Assembly: GCF_050176255.1 (NCBI RefSeq)
Contig: NZ_JBFXIE010000009.1
Length of the DNA stretch: 64,000 bases
DNA from: JBFXIE01 sp050176255
Lineage (GTDB): Bacteria > Pseudomonadota > Gammaproteobacteria > Burkholderiales > Burkholderiaceae_C
Strand: one strand, 5' to 3'
Position numbers and translations under genes: made by a program. The notes under the pieces were generated by a model that worked only from the letters and a program-made list of their open reading frames with translations, made no database searches and was not told where the DNA came from. Every line of letters begins with the position of its first letter. Within the stretch, counting starts at the first letter, position 1. Below are positions 15,978 to 25,571 of this stretch, in pieces.

Positions 15978-17770
15978 TCACGACAGGCGGCACAGCTGGT
16001 AGCTAGCGTTGCGATACAGCAGCTCGCTGCCCGCGGCGCAATCGCCGCGCGACCTGCGCAGCACGATGTACCGGATGCCGTGCTGCCTGGCGTAGGCGAC
16101 GAACTCTGACGGCTGCTGAAGCGCACGCACCTCCTGATAGCGGGTTGACCAGCGCTGATAAAACGCAGGCTCCCACATGACGGCGGCGCCCTGCTTCCAG
16201 TCCACCCAAACCGGCACGCGCGTGAGCACCTGCAGGGAATCCAGGGCGGGGACGATCTCGATCAACACCGGGCCCTGCACCCGCTCCTGGCGGATCCACT
16301 GCGACAGCTCCAGCAACGGCGGGGCAAACGGTTGGGTATGCAGCAGCGCGCCACGCTGCTCGATCTTCGGCATGAGCAGCAGCAAGCCCAGCACCGGCCA
16401 GACCAGGTGGGCCCCGCCTGCCGGCACACCCACTGCAAACGCCAGCATGGCAGCCCAGCGCGCGCCTGGGCCCAGCCCAGCTGATGGCGCGCCAGCTCCA
16501 TCGCCACCACCAGCAACATGAATGCGATGGCCGTCCAGGGCCGGTTGAGCAACGGCGACAGGTATCTGTCAGCGGGCCGGCGCTCCATCCAGGCCAGGGC
16601 CGCCAATGCCACCCAGGCCGCCAGCAAACTGGAAGGCTCGTTCACCACGGTAAGCAGCGACACCAGCCCCACCGCCGCATAAATGCGCGCAGCCCGGCTG
16701 GCCTGCCCCACCAGCCGCGGCACCAGCACGGCCACGGCCAGCACCATGGCCAGCCACTGGATGACGCCATCCACGCGCAGCAGATGCAGGTTGAAGATCA
16801 CCCGATGGTTCAGCAGATACGGCAGCACCGTACCCAGCATGAACAAGCCGGCGGGCGCCATCAGCACCGCCAGCCAGAACACCGGCCGCGGCAGCATCAG
16901 GGCGGACGTGCAGCCCACACCCAGCAGCATGCCCAGGATGAGCACATCACGCCTGCTGGCCGACTCGATCAGGAAGTGATACGGAAAGTAAGTGCGGATG
17001 TAGCTTTTGAAGCTGAACGCCGGGTAGGTGGCACCCGTGCTTTGAGCAATCCACAGCAGCACCGGCGCGGCGCACAGCAAAAAAACCAGCCCCGCGATGA
17101 GCAACTGCCGCCCGGCGCGCTGCGGCGGCGCAGCGGCATAGGCCGCAAGCAGCATGACCAGCAGCCAGACACCGATGAAGGCATTGATGTCAAAGACCAA
17201 CCCGGCCAGGGCTGCGGCCCATGGCCACCGCCCGGCGTGCGCGGCCATCAGGGCCAGCAGCAAAAAGCCCCATGTCACCTCTGAATGGGTGAAATAGTGG
17301 ATGAACAAGCCATGCCCACCGACCAGGCTAAAGCCCTGCATCCAGGGGGTCAAGGCCAGCACCAGGCAGGCCAGCAGGGCCTGTGCGGGACGCACGCGCA
17401 GCTGGATCACCAGCAGGGCGCCTATGGCAAGCATGGCCGCAAAGCGCGACAGTGCGTGGCCCGCCAGAAACACGGTCTCCACATTTGCCTCGGTGGCTAC
17501 CGCACTGACCAGGGGCCAGACGATGGACGTGAACTTGCCCAGTGACTGGTAATAGGCGTCCCCAGCAAAGACCGGCAGACGGGCCCAGTCCAGCACCAGC
17601 GGAACATGAAAGACGTTGTTGTTGATACCGAAAGCAAAGCCGCTGCGCAACAGCGAGACGCCCGTGGCCACAATGGCCAGCATGACCAGACCGGCCATCA
17701 AGGCAGGTGAACGTGCGCGAGAGGGGGAATGAAAAAGAGTGGGGCCCTGTGCCTTCAACGAGGTTTTCAT
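15978..17770 (-). pseudogene. Polytopic membrane protein, frameshifted
   Basis: An inner-membrane protein with about ten transmembrane helices, split between two frames. The N-terminal part (17770 down to about 16450) starts MKTSLKAQG and runs through helix after helix with a periplasmic-looking DAYYQSLGKFTS loop. It then degenerates into Cys/Arg-rich shadow sequence. The missing C-terminal part resumes in the next frame at MLAFAVGVPAGG (16448) with a last helix and a soluble domain ending YRNASYQLCRLS. Joining them needs one inserted base near 16448-16470, inside a GC-alternating tract. The layout resembles GT-C-like or DUF6798-type membrane proteins, but I do not recognise a function. It may be a real mutation or a sequencing error. 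Confidence 0.7.
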
Positions 17771-18036
17771 GGTTGTGCGCAGACTTCACGATCTGTATGG
17801 GCCACAAGGCTGCCCAATCTACAGACACCGCGTGCTTTGCACAAACCGGGATACCCGACACAGCACAACCACACCGCATTGACTGGCAAGCACCCGGCGC
17901 GGGCGCATGGGCAGATCGACAAGTGCAAGAAGACGCTCATCCCACCGCACCCGCAGCGATGAGACGGGCGCGCACGCAGACCGCGGCTGGATACGGCGGT
18001 GCAAAGCACGAAGGCCGCGTTAGCTTGCGCCTTCGG

Positions 18037-18678
18037 TCAGTTGCAGTTCCAGAAAGAGCCCGATCGGTGGCACGTTCTGCCGTTGGGCCCGGTCAGAAAG
18101 TCCGGGCCGTTGCGGTGATACGCCTGGCCCGCGTCGTCGTAGCAAAAACCCCCACTGCAGTGGGTGATCGCGCGCTGAACTTGCGGCTTGTCCACCACCT
18201 TGGGCGGCTCTTGCATCAGTGGCATGTTGGAGCCGCACGATGCATTGACCCGCGCGATCGCTGCATTGGTACGCATGCGCTTCTCGTCTTGCGGGGTGGT
18301 TCGGATGCTCGACACGAACTCGAGATCCTTTTGGGCCTCGCGGCACTCCCGCGATGCGGACAGCGGCCGGGGAGGCGCCGCTGCTGCGGCCGCTTGCGCT
18401 GCATTGCGCTGCTGCAACTCCAGGCTTTGCTGCTCTCGCTGCGCTTGCTGGGCTTGGTATTTGCGTTCGTTGGCCTCTGCAGCCTGGGCCCGCTCCTGTT
18501 GGAGCTCGTCCTGGGACTTCTGGCGCGCGATGAGCTGACCGGTCTGACCCGTAGCGCACGGCGCATCCGAGTAGATGGTCTTGCCTGCAGCGTCCTTGCA
18601 GCGGTGTATCTGGGCGAACGCCGCTGAGGCGGCAAACGAGCACATTGCCAGACAGAGAATGGCGCGGATGATTCTCAT
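18037..18678 (-). CDS. DUF4124 domain-containing secreted protein
   Basis: A 213-residue exported protein. It has a cleavable signal peptide ending near ASAAFA (residue 22), then a DUF4124 module (QIHRCKDAAGKTIYSDAPC). A Gln/Glu/Ala-rich coiled-coil region follows (about 55-115) with a C-terminal Cys-containing domain (GGFCYDDAGQAYHRNG ... CHRSGSFWNCN). DUF4124 proteins are common in beta- and gamma-proteobacteria and their role is unknown. ATG 18678 follows a very strong AAGGAGG sequence. It is divergent from groES, and the 320 bp between them carry the heat-shock control region. Confidence 0.85.
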   Translation of the reverse strand: MRIIRAILCLAMCSFAASAAFAQIHRCKDAAGKTIYSDAPCATGQTGQLIARQKSQDELQQERAQAAEANERKYQAQQAQREQQSLELQQRNAAQAAAAAAPPRPLSASRECREAQKDLEFVSSIRTTPQDEKRMRTNAAIARVNASCGSNMPLMQEPPKVVDKPQVQRAITHCSGGFCYDDAGQAYHRNGPDFLTGPNGRTCHRSGSFWNCN

Positions 18679-18853
18679 GGTTTCCCTCCTTGCGGCGAAT
18701 GTATCAGGCGCGCCAGCCACCGCCAAAGCACGCCTTGCTCTCTGAGCCGCGGCGCTGTTGGCCCGCCTGCGGCACGCACACGCCAAGGCACAAGCCCGCG
18801 GGGTGGGCATGCGGCGGTTCAACGGCAGGCACGTATTCTTCTGTGCAGCCGCT

Positions 18854-18879
18854 CTTGAAACCGTCGCAAATGCCCCTAT
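18854..18879 (+). promoter_or_regulatory. Sigma-32 (heat-shock) promoter of groESL
   Basis: CTTGAAA at 18854-18860 and CCCCTAT at 18873-18879, separated by 12 bases, match the RpoH consensus (CTTGAAA / CCCCATNT). It lies about 120 bp before groES. Confidence 0.85.
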
Positions 18880-18881
18880 CA

Positions 18882-18908
18882 TTGGCACTCGAGCCAGACG
18901 AGTGCTAG
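18882..18908 (+). promoter_or_regulatory. CIRCE operator (HrcA binding site)
   Basis: TTGGCACTC, nine bases, GAGTGCTAG: a near-perfect CIRCE inverted repeat (consensus TTAGCACTC-N9-GAGTGCTAA), placed at the expected transcription start just after the sigma-32 -10 element. It implies HrcA repression on top of RpoH activation. Confidence 0.9.
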
Positions 18909-18998
18909 CAGCACCCTTGCTGAAGCTTGTAGCGCGCAGGCGTTGTGCCGGCGTGTTCTTGATGTCGTAATCCTTTTTTGTATTCAGGAGAGATGCAA

Positions 18999-19289
18999 AT
19001 GAATCTTCGCCCCCTGCACGATCGCGTGATCGTCAAGCGTATCGAAAGCGAAACCACGACCGCCTCCGGCATCGTGATCCCCGACAACGCTGCTGAGAAG
19101 CCCGATCAAGGCGAAGTGCTGGCCGTTGGCCCCGGCAAGAAGAACGACAAGGGCGACCTGATCGCCCTGAACGTGAAGGTCGGTGACCGCGTTCTGTTCG
19201 GCAAGTACAGCGGCCAGACCGTCAAGGTGGACGGCAACGAGTTGCTGGTCATGAAGGAAGACGACCTGTTCGCAGTCGTCGAAAAGTGA
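18999..19289 (+). CDS. groES: Co-chaperonin GroES
   Basis: Heptameric lid of the GroEL folding chamber. The 96-residue protein begins MNLRPLHDRVIVKR, has the mobile loop around ETTTASGIVIPDNA that docks on GroEL, and ends DDLFAVVEK. ATG 18999 follows AGGAGA. The frame opens at 18978, but those seven residues are not part of the family. It is transcribed with groEL from the RpoH/CIRCE promoter. The 145-bp gap to groEL contains one dispersed repeat copy. Confidence 0.98.
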   Translation: MNLRPLHDRVIVKRIESETTTASGIVIPDNAAEKPDQGEVLAVGPGKKNDKGDLIALNVKVGDRVLFGKYSGQTVKVDGNELLVMKEDDLFAVVEK

Positions 19290-19360
19290 TTGCCCGCAGG
19301 GTATGCACTTTTGTCGCAGGCCCGGCCAAAAACAAAAGTCACCCGGCATTCAAAACTCTC

Positions 19361-19401
19361 ATTTTCATAGCTGCTAGTGCTTGATACACAAGGGCTGGCG
19401 G
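19361..19401 (+). repeat. Dispersed repeat, copy 5, between groES and groEL
   Basis: Core ATAGCTGCTAGTGCTT is followed by GATACACAAGGGCTGGCGG. It lies in the transcribed spacer of the groESL operon, so it would form a hairpin in the mRNA. Confidence 0.8.
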
Positions 19402-19434
19402 TCAATCTGATTCAATATTTTGTAGGAGCCAAAC

Positions 19435-21075
<1,641 letters not shown>

Positions 21076-21115
21076 TTGCCCCGCCCGCCGGCGCCCCGTG
21101 GCGCCGGCAGCCGTA

Positions 21116-21157
21116 CAAAAAAAGCCCGCGCGCCTTGCAGCCTGCGGGCTTTTTTCA
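21116..21157 (+). terminator. Rho-independent terminator of groESL
   Basis: AAAGCCCGC, a 14-base loop and GCGGGCTTTTTT give a stable hairpin with a T6 run. The A run on the other side makes it potentially bidirectional, serving pgi as well. Confidence 0.88.
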
Positions 21158-21170
21158 TAGCGGGGTTTGG

Positions 21171-21203
21171 TTTCCCGCCTTCGCTGGAATGACGGGGTGA
21201 CGG
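21171..21203. repeat. REP-like GGAATGACGGG palindrome, site 1
   Basis: TTTCCCGCCTTCGCTGGAAT followed by GACGGGGTGACGG, an imperfect inverted repeat of the widespread proteobacterial type, between the groEL terminator and pgi. Related copies are at 24926-24951 and 46564-46590. Confidence 0.55.
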
Positions 21204-21213
21204 GCGCTTGCGC

Positions 21214-22836
21214 TCAGACCGGTTGCGCCAGCCGCTGCAGCAGCCCGGCGGTGGAGGCATCCAGACCACTGACATCGCCCGTGGTCAGGCGCGGCTCCAG
21301 GTCTTTGGCCAGCACCTTGCCCAGCTCCACACCCCATTGATCGAAGCTATTGATGCCCCATAGAGCGCCGCTGACGAACACGCGGTGCTCGTACAGCGCA
21401 ATCAGCGCGCCCAGCGATGGCGGATCCAGCCGCTCCAGCACCAGGACAGTGCTGGGCCGGTTGCCGCTAAAACGACGATGGCCGCAGGGCTCGTCAGGGC
21501 GGCCCGTCATCAGTGCGCGGGCCTGGGCCAGCGCGTTGGCCACCAGGCGCTGGTGCAACTGCGACAGCTCGCGCCCACCCTGGCGCAGCACGATGAACTC
21601 GACGGGCACGACGTCCGGGCCCTGGTGAATCATCTGAAAAAACGCGTGCTGCCCCTTGGTGCCGGGCTCGCCCCAGATCACGGGTGAGGTGGCGTAGGGC
21701 AGCGGCTGGCCCTGAGCGTCCACCCCTTTGCCGTTGCTCTCCATTTCCAGCTGCTGCAAATAGGCAGGCAGACGACGCAGGCCGTGGCTGTAGGGCGCCA
21801 CGTTGCGGCTGGTAAAGCCGTGAAAGTTGCGATACCACAGGTCCAGCAATGCCAGTCGCACAGGCAGGTTGGACGCCAAGGGCGCCGTGCGGAAATGCTC
21901 GTCCATCGCATGTGCGCCTGCCAGCAAGGCACGAAACTGCTCTGCGCCCAGGGCGATGGCAATCGGCAGCCCGATGGCGGACCACAGCGAATAGCGCCCG
22001 CCCACCCAGTCCCAGAACCCCAGCGTGGTGCGGATGCCAAACTGCGCCGCCGCCTCCAGGTTGGTGGTCAGCGCATAAAAGTGCCGCGCCACAGGCAGGC
22101 GCGCCTGCGCATCGTCGCTGCCGCCCTGGGCCACAAACCACGCGCGCGCTGCCTTGGCGTTGGCAATCGTCTCAGCCGTGGTGAAGGTTTTGGAGGCGAT
22201 CAGGAACAGGGTGCGCTCGGGGCGCAACTGGCGCAGCAGGCCGCCGAGTTCCATGCCGTCCACGTTGGAGACGAAGTGCAGACGTTTCCCAGACAGGCAG
22301 TGATCCTCCAGCGCCTTGACCACCATGAAAGGCCCCAGGTCCGAGCCGCCAATGCCGATGTTCACGATGTCGGTGATGGCATCGTCAGCACGCACGCGCT
22401 CGGCCAGCGCAAGCATGTCATCCAGCGTGGACTGCACGTCGCGCATTGCGGCAGCCACGGTATCGGTGGCTGCCAGCGACTGGTCATCCTGGGCGCATGC
22501 CTTGAAACGCCCCGGATGACGCAGCAGCCAGTGCATCACAGCGCGCTGCTCGGTGTTGTTGATGGGTGCGCCGGCAAACAGGGCGTTGCGGTAGGGCTCC
22601 AGGCCGCACTCCTGCGCCAGCTGCAGCAGCAGGGTTTCGGTGGGCGCGTCGATCAGGTTCTTGGACAGGTCGGCAAACACATGTGGTGCCTGCTGGCTGA
22701 AGCGCGCAAAACGCTGGGTGTCCTGCGCGAAGGCGTCTCGCATGTCAAAGTTCCGGCCAGCCCTGTCAAAGTGTGCTCGCAGGCGCTGCCAGGCGGCTGT
22801 GCGGTCGCAGCGCGTACGGGGGTCGTCAAAACTCAT
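21214..22836 (-). CDS. pgi: Glucose-6-phosphate isomerase
   Basis: Interconverts glucose 6-phosphate and fructose 6-phosphate in the cytoplasm. The 540-residue protein has the PGI signatures VNIGIGGSDLGPFMVVKAL, FLIASKTFTTAETIANA, GGRYSLWSAIGLPIAI and the C-terminal INSFDQWGVELGK with the catalytic His/Lys surroundings. Its start overlaps the tal stop by four bases (ATGA), so the two are translationally coupled. Together they serve the upper glycolysis and pentose-phosphate junction. Divergent from them is a HexR-like regulator. Confidence 0.97.
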   Translation of the reverse strand: MSFDDPRTRCDRTAAWQRLRAHFDRAGRNFDMRDAFAQDTQRFARFSQQAPHVFADLSKNLIDAPTETLLLQLAQECGLEPYRNALFAGAPINNTEQRAVMHWLLRHPGRFKACAQDDQSLAATDTVAAAMRDVQSTLDDMLALAERVRADDAITDIVNIGIGGSDLGPFMVVKALEDHCLSGKRLHFVSNVDGMELGGLLRQLRPERTLFLIASKTFTTAETIANAKAARAWFVAQGGSDDAQARLPVARHFYALTTNLEAAAQFGIRTTLGFWDWVGGRYSLWSAIGLPIAIALGAEQFRALLAGAHAMDEHFRTAPLASNLPVRLALLDLWYRNFHGFTSRNVAPYSHGLRRLPAYLQQLEMESNGKGVDAQGQPLPYATSPVIWGEPGTKGQHAFFQMIHQGPDVVPVEFIVLRQGGRELSQLHQRLVANALAQARALMTGRPDEPCGHRRFSGNRPSTVLVLERLDPPSLGALIALYEHRVFVSGALWGINSFDQWGVELGKVLAKDLEPRLTTGDVSGLDASTAGLLQRLAQPV

Positions 22837-23783
22837 GCCGCAGCTCGCATCAGTTGTTCCAGCTTGGCCGCATCGGCCGCAAAGGCGCGAATGCCCTCGG
22901 CCAGCTTCTCGGTGGCCATGGCATCTGCGTTGAGCGCGTAGCGAAAGCCCGCCTCGTCGTACTGCACCGGCTGCAGCGCCACGCTGCGGGCGGCTTCGGG
23001 GTCCAGCGCGCGAGCCACGGGCGCATCGCTAGCCGCCAGCTGAGCCAGCAGCTCGGGAGCGATGGTCAGCAGGTCGCAGCCCGCCAGCGCGACGATCTGG
23101 CCGGTGTTGCGAAAGCTGGCGCCCATCACCTCGGTGGCAATGCCGAAGTGCTTGTAGTGGTTGTAGATGGCACGCACCGACTGCACGCCGGGGTCGTTGG
23201 CGCCAGCCATGGCGGCCTCGTCCCAGCTGGCGCCGGCCTGCTTTTTGTACCAGTCGTAGATGCGGCCGACAAAGGGCGAGATCAGCTGCACCCTGGCTTG
23301 CCCGCAAGCCACGGCCTGCGCGAATGAAAACAGCAGCGTCAGATTGGTGTGGATGCCGCGCTGCTCCAGCTGGCGCGCGGCCTGGATGCCCTCCCAGGTG
23401 GCGGCCACCTTGATGAGCACGCGGTCGATGTGCATGCCTTCGGCCTGGTACAGCTCCACGATGCGCTCGGCCCGCGACACAGTGGCAGCGGTGTCAAACG
23501 ACAGCCGGGCGTCCACCTCGGTGGACACGCGCCCGGGAATGATCGACAAAATCTCGCAGCCAAAGCGCACGATCAGGCGATCCATCAACTCGTCCATGGC
23601 GCGGCCGTGCCAGCGGGTCACGCAGTCCTGCAGCAGCGGCGCGTATTCGGACTTCTGCACGGCCTTGAGGATCAGCGAAGGGTTGGTGGTGGCGTCTTGC
23701 GGCTGGAACTGCGCCAGTTGCCTGAAGTCGCCGGTATCGGCCACCACGGTGGTGAATTGCTTGAGTGCGTCGAGTTGGTTCAT
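22833..23783 (-). CDS. tal: Transaldolase
   Basis: Transfers a dihydroxyacetone unit between sedoheptulose 7-phosphate and glyceraldehyde 3-phosphate in the pentose-phosphate pathway. The 316-residue protein (MNQLDALKQFTTVVADTGDF) is of the classical TalA/TalB type. The DATTNPSLILKA motif lies near residue 30, the Schiff-base Lys125 in RVLIKVAATWEG, and FVGRIYDWYKK follows. The open frame extends to 23846, but ATG 23783 matches the family start. It forms an operon with pgi and is divergent from the HexR-like gene 201 bp away. Confidence 0.96.
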   Translation of the reverse strand: MNQLDALKQFTTVVADTGDFRQLAQFQPQDATTNPSLILKAVQKSEYAPLLQDCVTRWHGRAMDELMDRLIVRFGCEILSIIPGRVSTEVDARLSFDTAATVSRAERIVELYQAEGMHIDRVLIKVAATWEGIQAARQLEQRGIHTNLTLLFSFAQAVACGQARVQLISPFVGRIYDWYKKQAGASWDEAAMAGANDPGVQSVRAIYNHYKHFGIATEVMGASFRNTGQIVALAGCDLLTIAPELLAQLAASDAPVARALDPEAARSVALQPVQYDEAGFRYALNADAMATEKLAEGIRAFAADAAKLEQLMRAAA

Positions 23784-23984
23784 GCGGGTGCTCGTTGCTC
23801 GCGGGTCTGTTTCCAGCGTGTTGTACTTTGGCGCGGGGCGGCGCATTGCCGTGCAGCCCCCCGCGCCACAAGTGTATTCGGCGTATGTGGCATGAAAACC
23901 GCGCTACATTTTCTGATTCGCAAATCTGCCTGCCCGTTGCGCCAATCACTGGCTTCGCCGATCTGGGCGGCACCGTTTTGAACC

Positions 23985-24830
23985 ATGCTGGATCGCATCA
24001 CCGCCTCGCTCCCTTCACTGGCCCCCGCCGAGCAACGCGTGGCGCGGCTTGTGCTGCAAGACCCGCGGGCCTTTTCCCGCATGCCCGTGCGCGAGCTGGC
24101 CGAACGTGCTCATGTGAGCAAACCCACTGTGGTGCGTTTTTGCCGCAGCATGGGCTACGACGGGCTGGCCGACTTCAAGCTCAAGCTGGCCGGCAGCGTG
24201 AGCGAGGGCGTGCCCTTCATCCACCGCAGTGTGGATGCCGACGACAAAACCAGCGACGTCCTGGTAAAAGTGGTGGACAACGCTGTCGCCGCTTTTTTGC
24301 AGTACCGCAATGCCGCCAGCACCCAGCTGCTGGAACAGGCGGCCAGCGCCATCGCCGCCACCTGGCGGACGGGGCGGCGCATCGAGTTTTATGGCGCAGG
24401 CAACTCGGGCATCGTGGCGCAGGACGCGCAGCACAAGTTCTTCCGGCTGGGCATCACCAGCCTGTCCGCCAGCGACGGCCACATGCAGGTGATGAGCGCC
24501 ACGCTTTTGGGCCCGGGCGACTGCGCGGTCATCATCAGCAATTCGGGCCGCACCCGCGACCTGATGGACGCCGCCGACATCGCGCGCAAGAACGGCGCCA
24601 CCACCATCGCCATCACCGCCAGCGGCTCGCCCCTGGCGCACACCTGCCGCATTCACCTGGCTGCCGACCACCCCGAGGGCTACGACCGCTACAGCCCCAT
24701 GGTGTCGCGGCTGATGCACCTGCTCATCATCGATGTGCTGGCCACCTGCGTGGCACTGCGCATCGGCGAACCGCTGCAGCCCGTGCTGCAGCAGATGAAA
24801 AACAACCTGCGCGCGAAGCGATATACCTGA
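23985..24830 (+). CDS. hexR: HexR-like RpiR-family transcriptional regulator
   Basis: A 281-residue regulator with an N-terminal RpiR helix-turn-helix (residues about 1-75, VRELAERAHVSKPTVVRFCRS) and a C-terminal SIS sugar-phosphate domain (about 125-255, EFYGAGNSGIVAQDAQHKF and ISNSGRTRDLMDAA). HexR senses 2-keto-3-deoxy-6-phosphogluconate and controls central carbon genes in gamma- and beta-proteobacteria. The divergent tal-pgi operon supports that assignment. I could not find a convincing HexR operator in the 201-bp divergent region. It is followed by a dispersed repeat copy. Confidence 0.85.
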   Translation: MLDRITASLPSLAPAEQRVARLVLQDPRAFSRMPVRELAERAHVSKPTVVRFCRSMGYDGLADFKLKLAGSVSEGVPFIHRSVDADDKTSDVLVKVVDNAVAAFLQYRNAASTQLLEQAASAIAATWRTGRRIEFYGAGNSGIVAQDAQHKFFRLGITSLSASDGHMQVMSATLLGPGDCAVIISNSGRTRDLMDAADIARKNGATTIAITASGSPLAHTCRIHLAADHPEGYDRYSPMVSRLMHLLIIDVLATCVALRIGEPLQPVLQQMKNNLRAKRYT

Positions 24831-24871
24831 AAACGATAGCAGCCAGCGCTTGATGGATAAGCGCTGCAGTC
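24831..24871 (+). repeat. Dispersed repeat, copy 6
   Basis: ATAGCAGCCAGCGCTTGATG then GATAAGCGCTGCAG. The AGCGCTT...AAGCGCT palindrome is intact. It starts at the hexR stop codon. Confidence 0.75.
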
Positions 24872-24925
24872 GTGTTTGATGCAGTTTTCAGTGATGCAGC
24901 TGATATGCCGCTGCCAGCGCGGTGG

Positions 24926-24951
24926 TTTCCCGCCTACGTGGGAATGACGGG
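24926..24951. repeat. REP-like GGAATGACGGG palindrome, site 2
   Basis: TTTCCCGCCTACGTGGGAAT then GACGGG: a short inverted repeat between hexR and the PEBP gene, similar to 21171-21203. Confidence 0.6.
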
Positions 24952-24988
24952 CTGATTTGGCTTGTGCAGGAAGGCCCGACGCCCCGCT

Positions 24989-25483
24989 TCAACGCCCGTA
25001 GGTAGCGGTGAAGCTGGCCTTGGCCAGCGTGTGGGCGTTGACCATGAAGCCAGCCAGCGCGGCGGGCGCGTCGTCGGGCACATCGATGCGATCCACCGAC
25101 AGCGCATGTACCGTAAAGATGTAGCGGTGCGGCTTGTCGCCCGGGGGCGGGCACATGCCGCCCCAGGCGTAGATGCCGTAATCGTTGCGAATCTGGCGGG
25201 CGCCTGCGGGCAGGTTGGCTCCGCCCCTGGCACCGGCGTTGGCAGGCAGACCGGTTACCGAGGCAGGCAAGTCGATCACGTACCAGTGCCAGAAGCCCGA
25301 GCCCGTGGGTGCGTCAGGGTCGTACACGTTGAGTGCAAAACCCTTGGTGCCTTCAGGTGCGCCACTCCATTGCAGCACGGGTGACTGGTTCTGGCCCGAA
25401 CAGCCGAAGCCGTCGAATTCGAACCTCTGCGCGATGGTGCTGCCTGCAGCGATGTCGGGGCTGGTGAGCGTGAATGTGGTCAT
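24989..25483 (-). CDS. YbhB/YbcL-type PEBP (Raf kinase inhibitor-like) protein
   Basis: A 164-residue phosphatidylethanolamine-binding-protein fold. The conserved anion-pocket pieces are visible: SPVLQWSGAPEGTKGFAL, YDPDAPTGSGFWHWYV and GGMCPPPGDKPHRYIFTVHAL. Bacterial members (YbhB, YbcL) are small cytoplasmic or periplasmic proteins without a settled function; no signal peptide is visible here. It stands alone between hexR and a large nucleotidase gene. Confidence 0.92.
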   Translation of the reverse strand: MTTFTLTSPDIAAGSTIAQRFEFDGFGCSGQNQSPVLQWSGAPEGTKGFALNVYDPDAPTGSGFWHWYVIDLPASVTGLPANAGARGGANLPAGARQIRNDYGIYAWGGMCPPPGDKPHRYIFTVHALSVDRIDVPDDAPAALAGFMVNAHTLAKASFTATYGR

Positions 25484-25571
25484 AGGTCTTGCTCCTTATG
25501 CTTCATTGACACAAAAACACCAGTATGCCGCCGATCATCGCCGCAACAGAGATCATGCACCCATCGCCGGA

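Noticed and set aside
15998..16035. TAGCTAGCGTTGCGATACAG near the end of the frameshifted membrane protein
   Set aside because: The resemblance to the dispersed repeat is partial and explained by codons of the conserved-looking C-terminus. It lacks the A/T-rich lead and the GGGCT half.
23784..23984. A HexR operator between tal and hexR
   Set aside because: TTGTAC and CACAAG-like pieces are present, but no inverted repeat of the right spacing is convincing.
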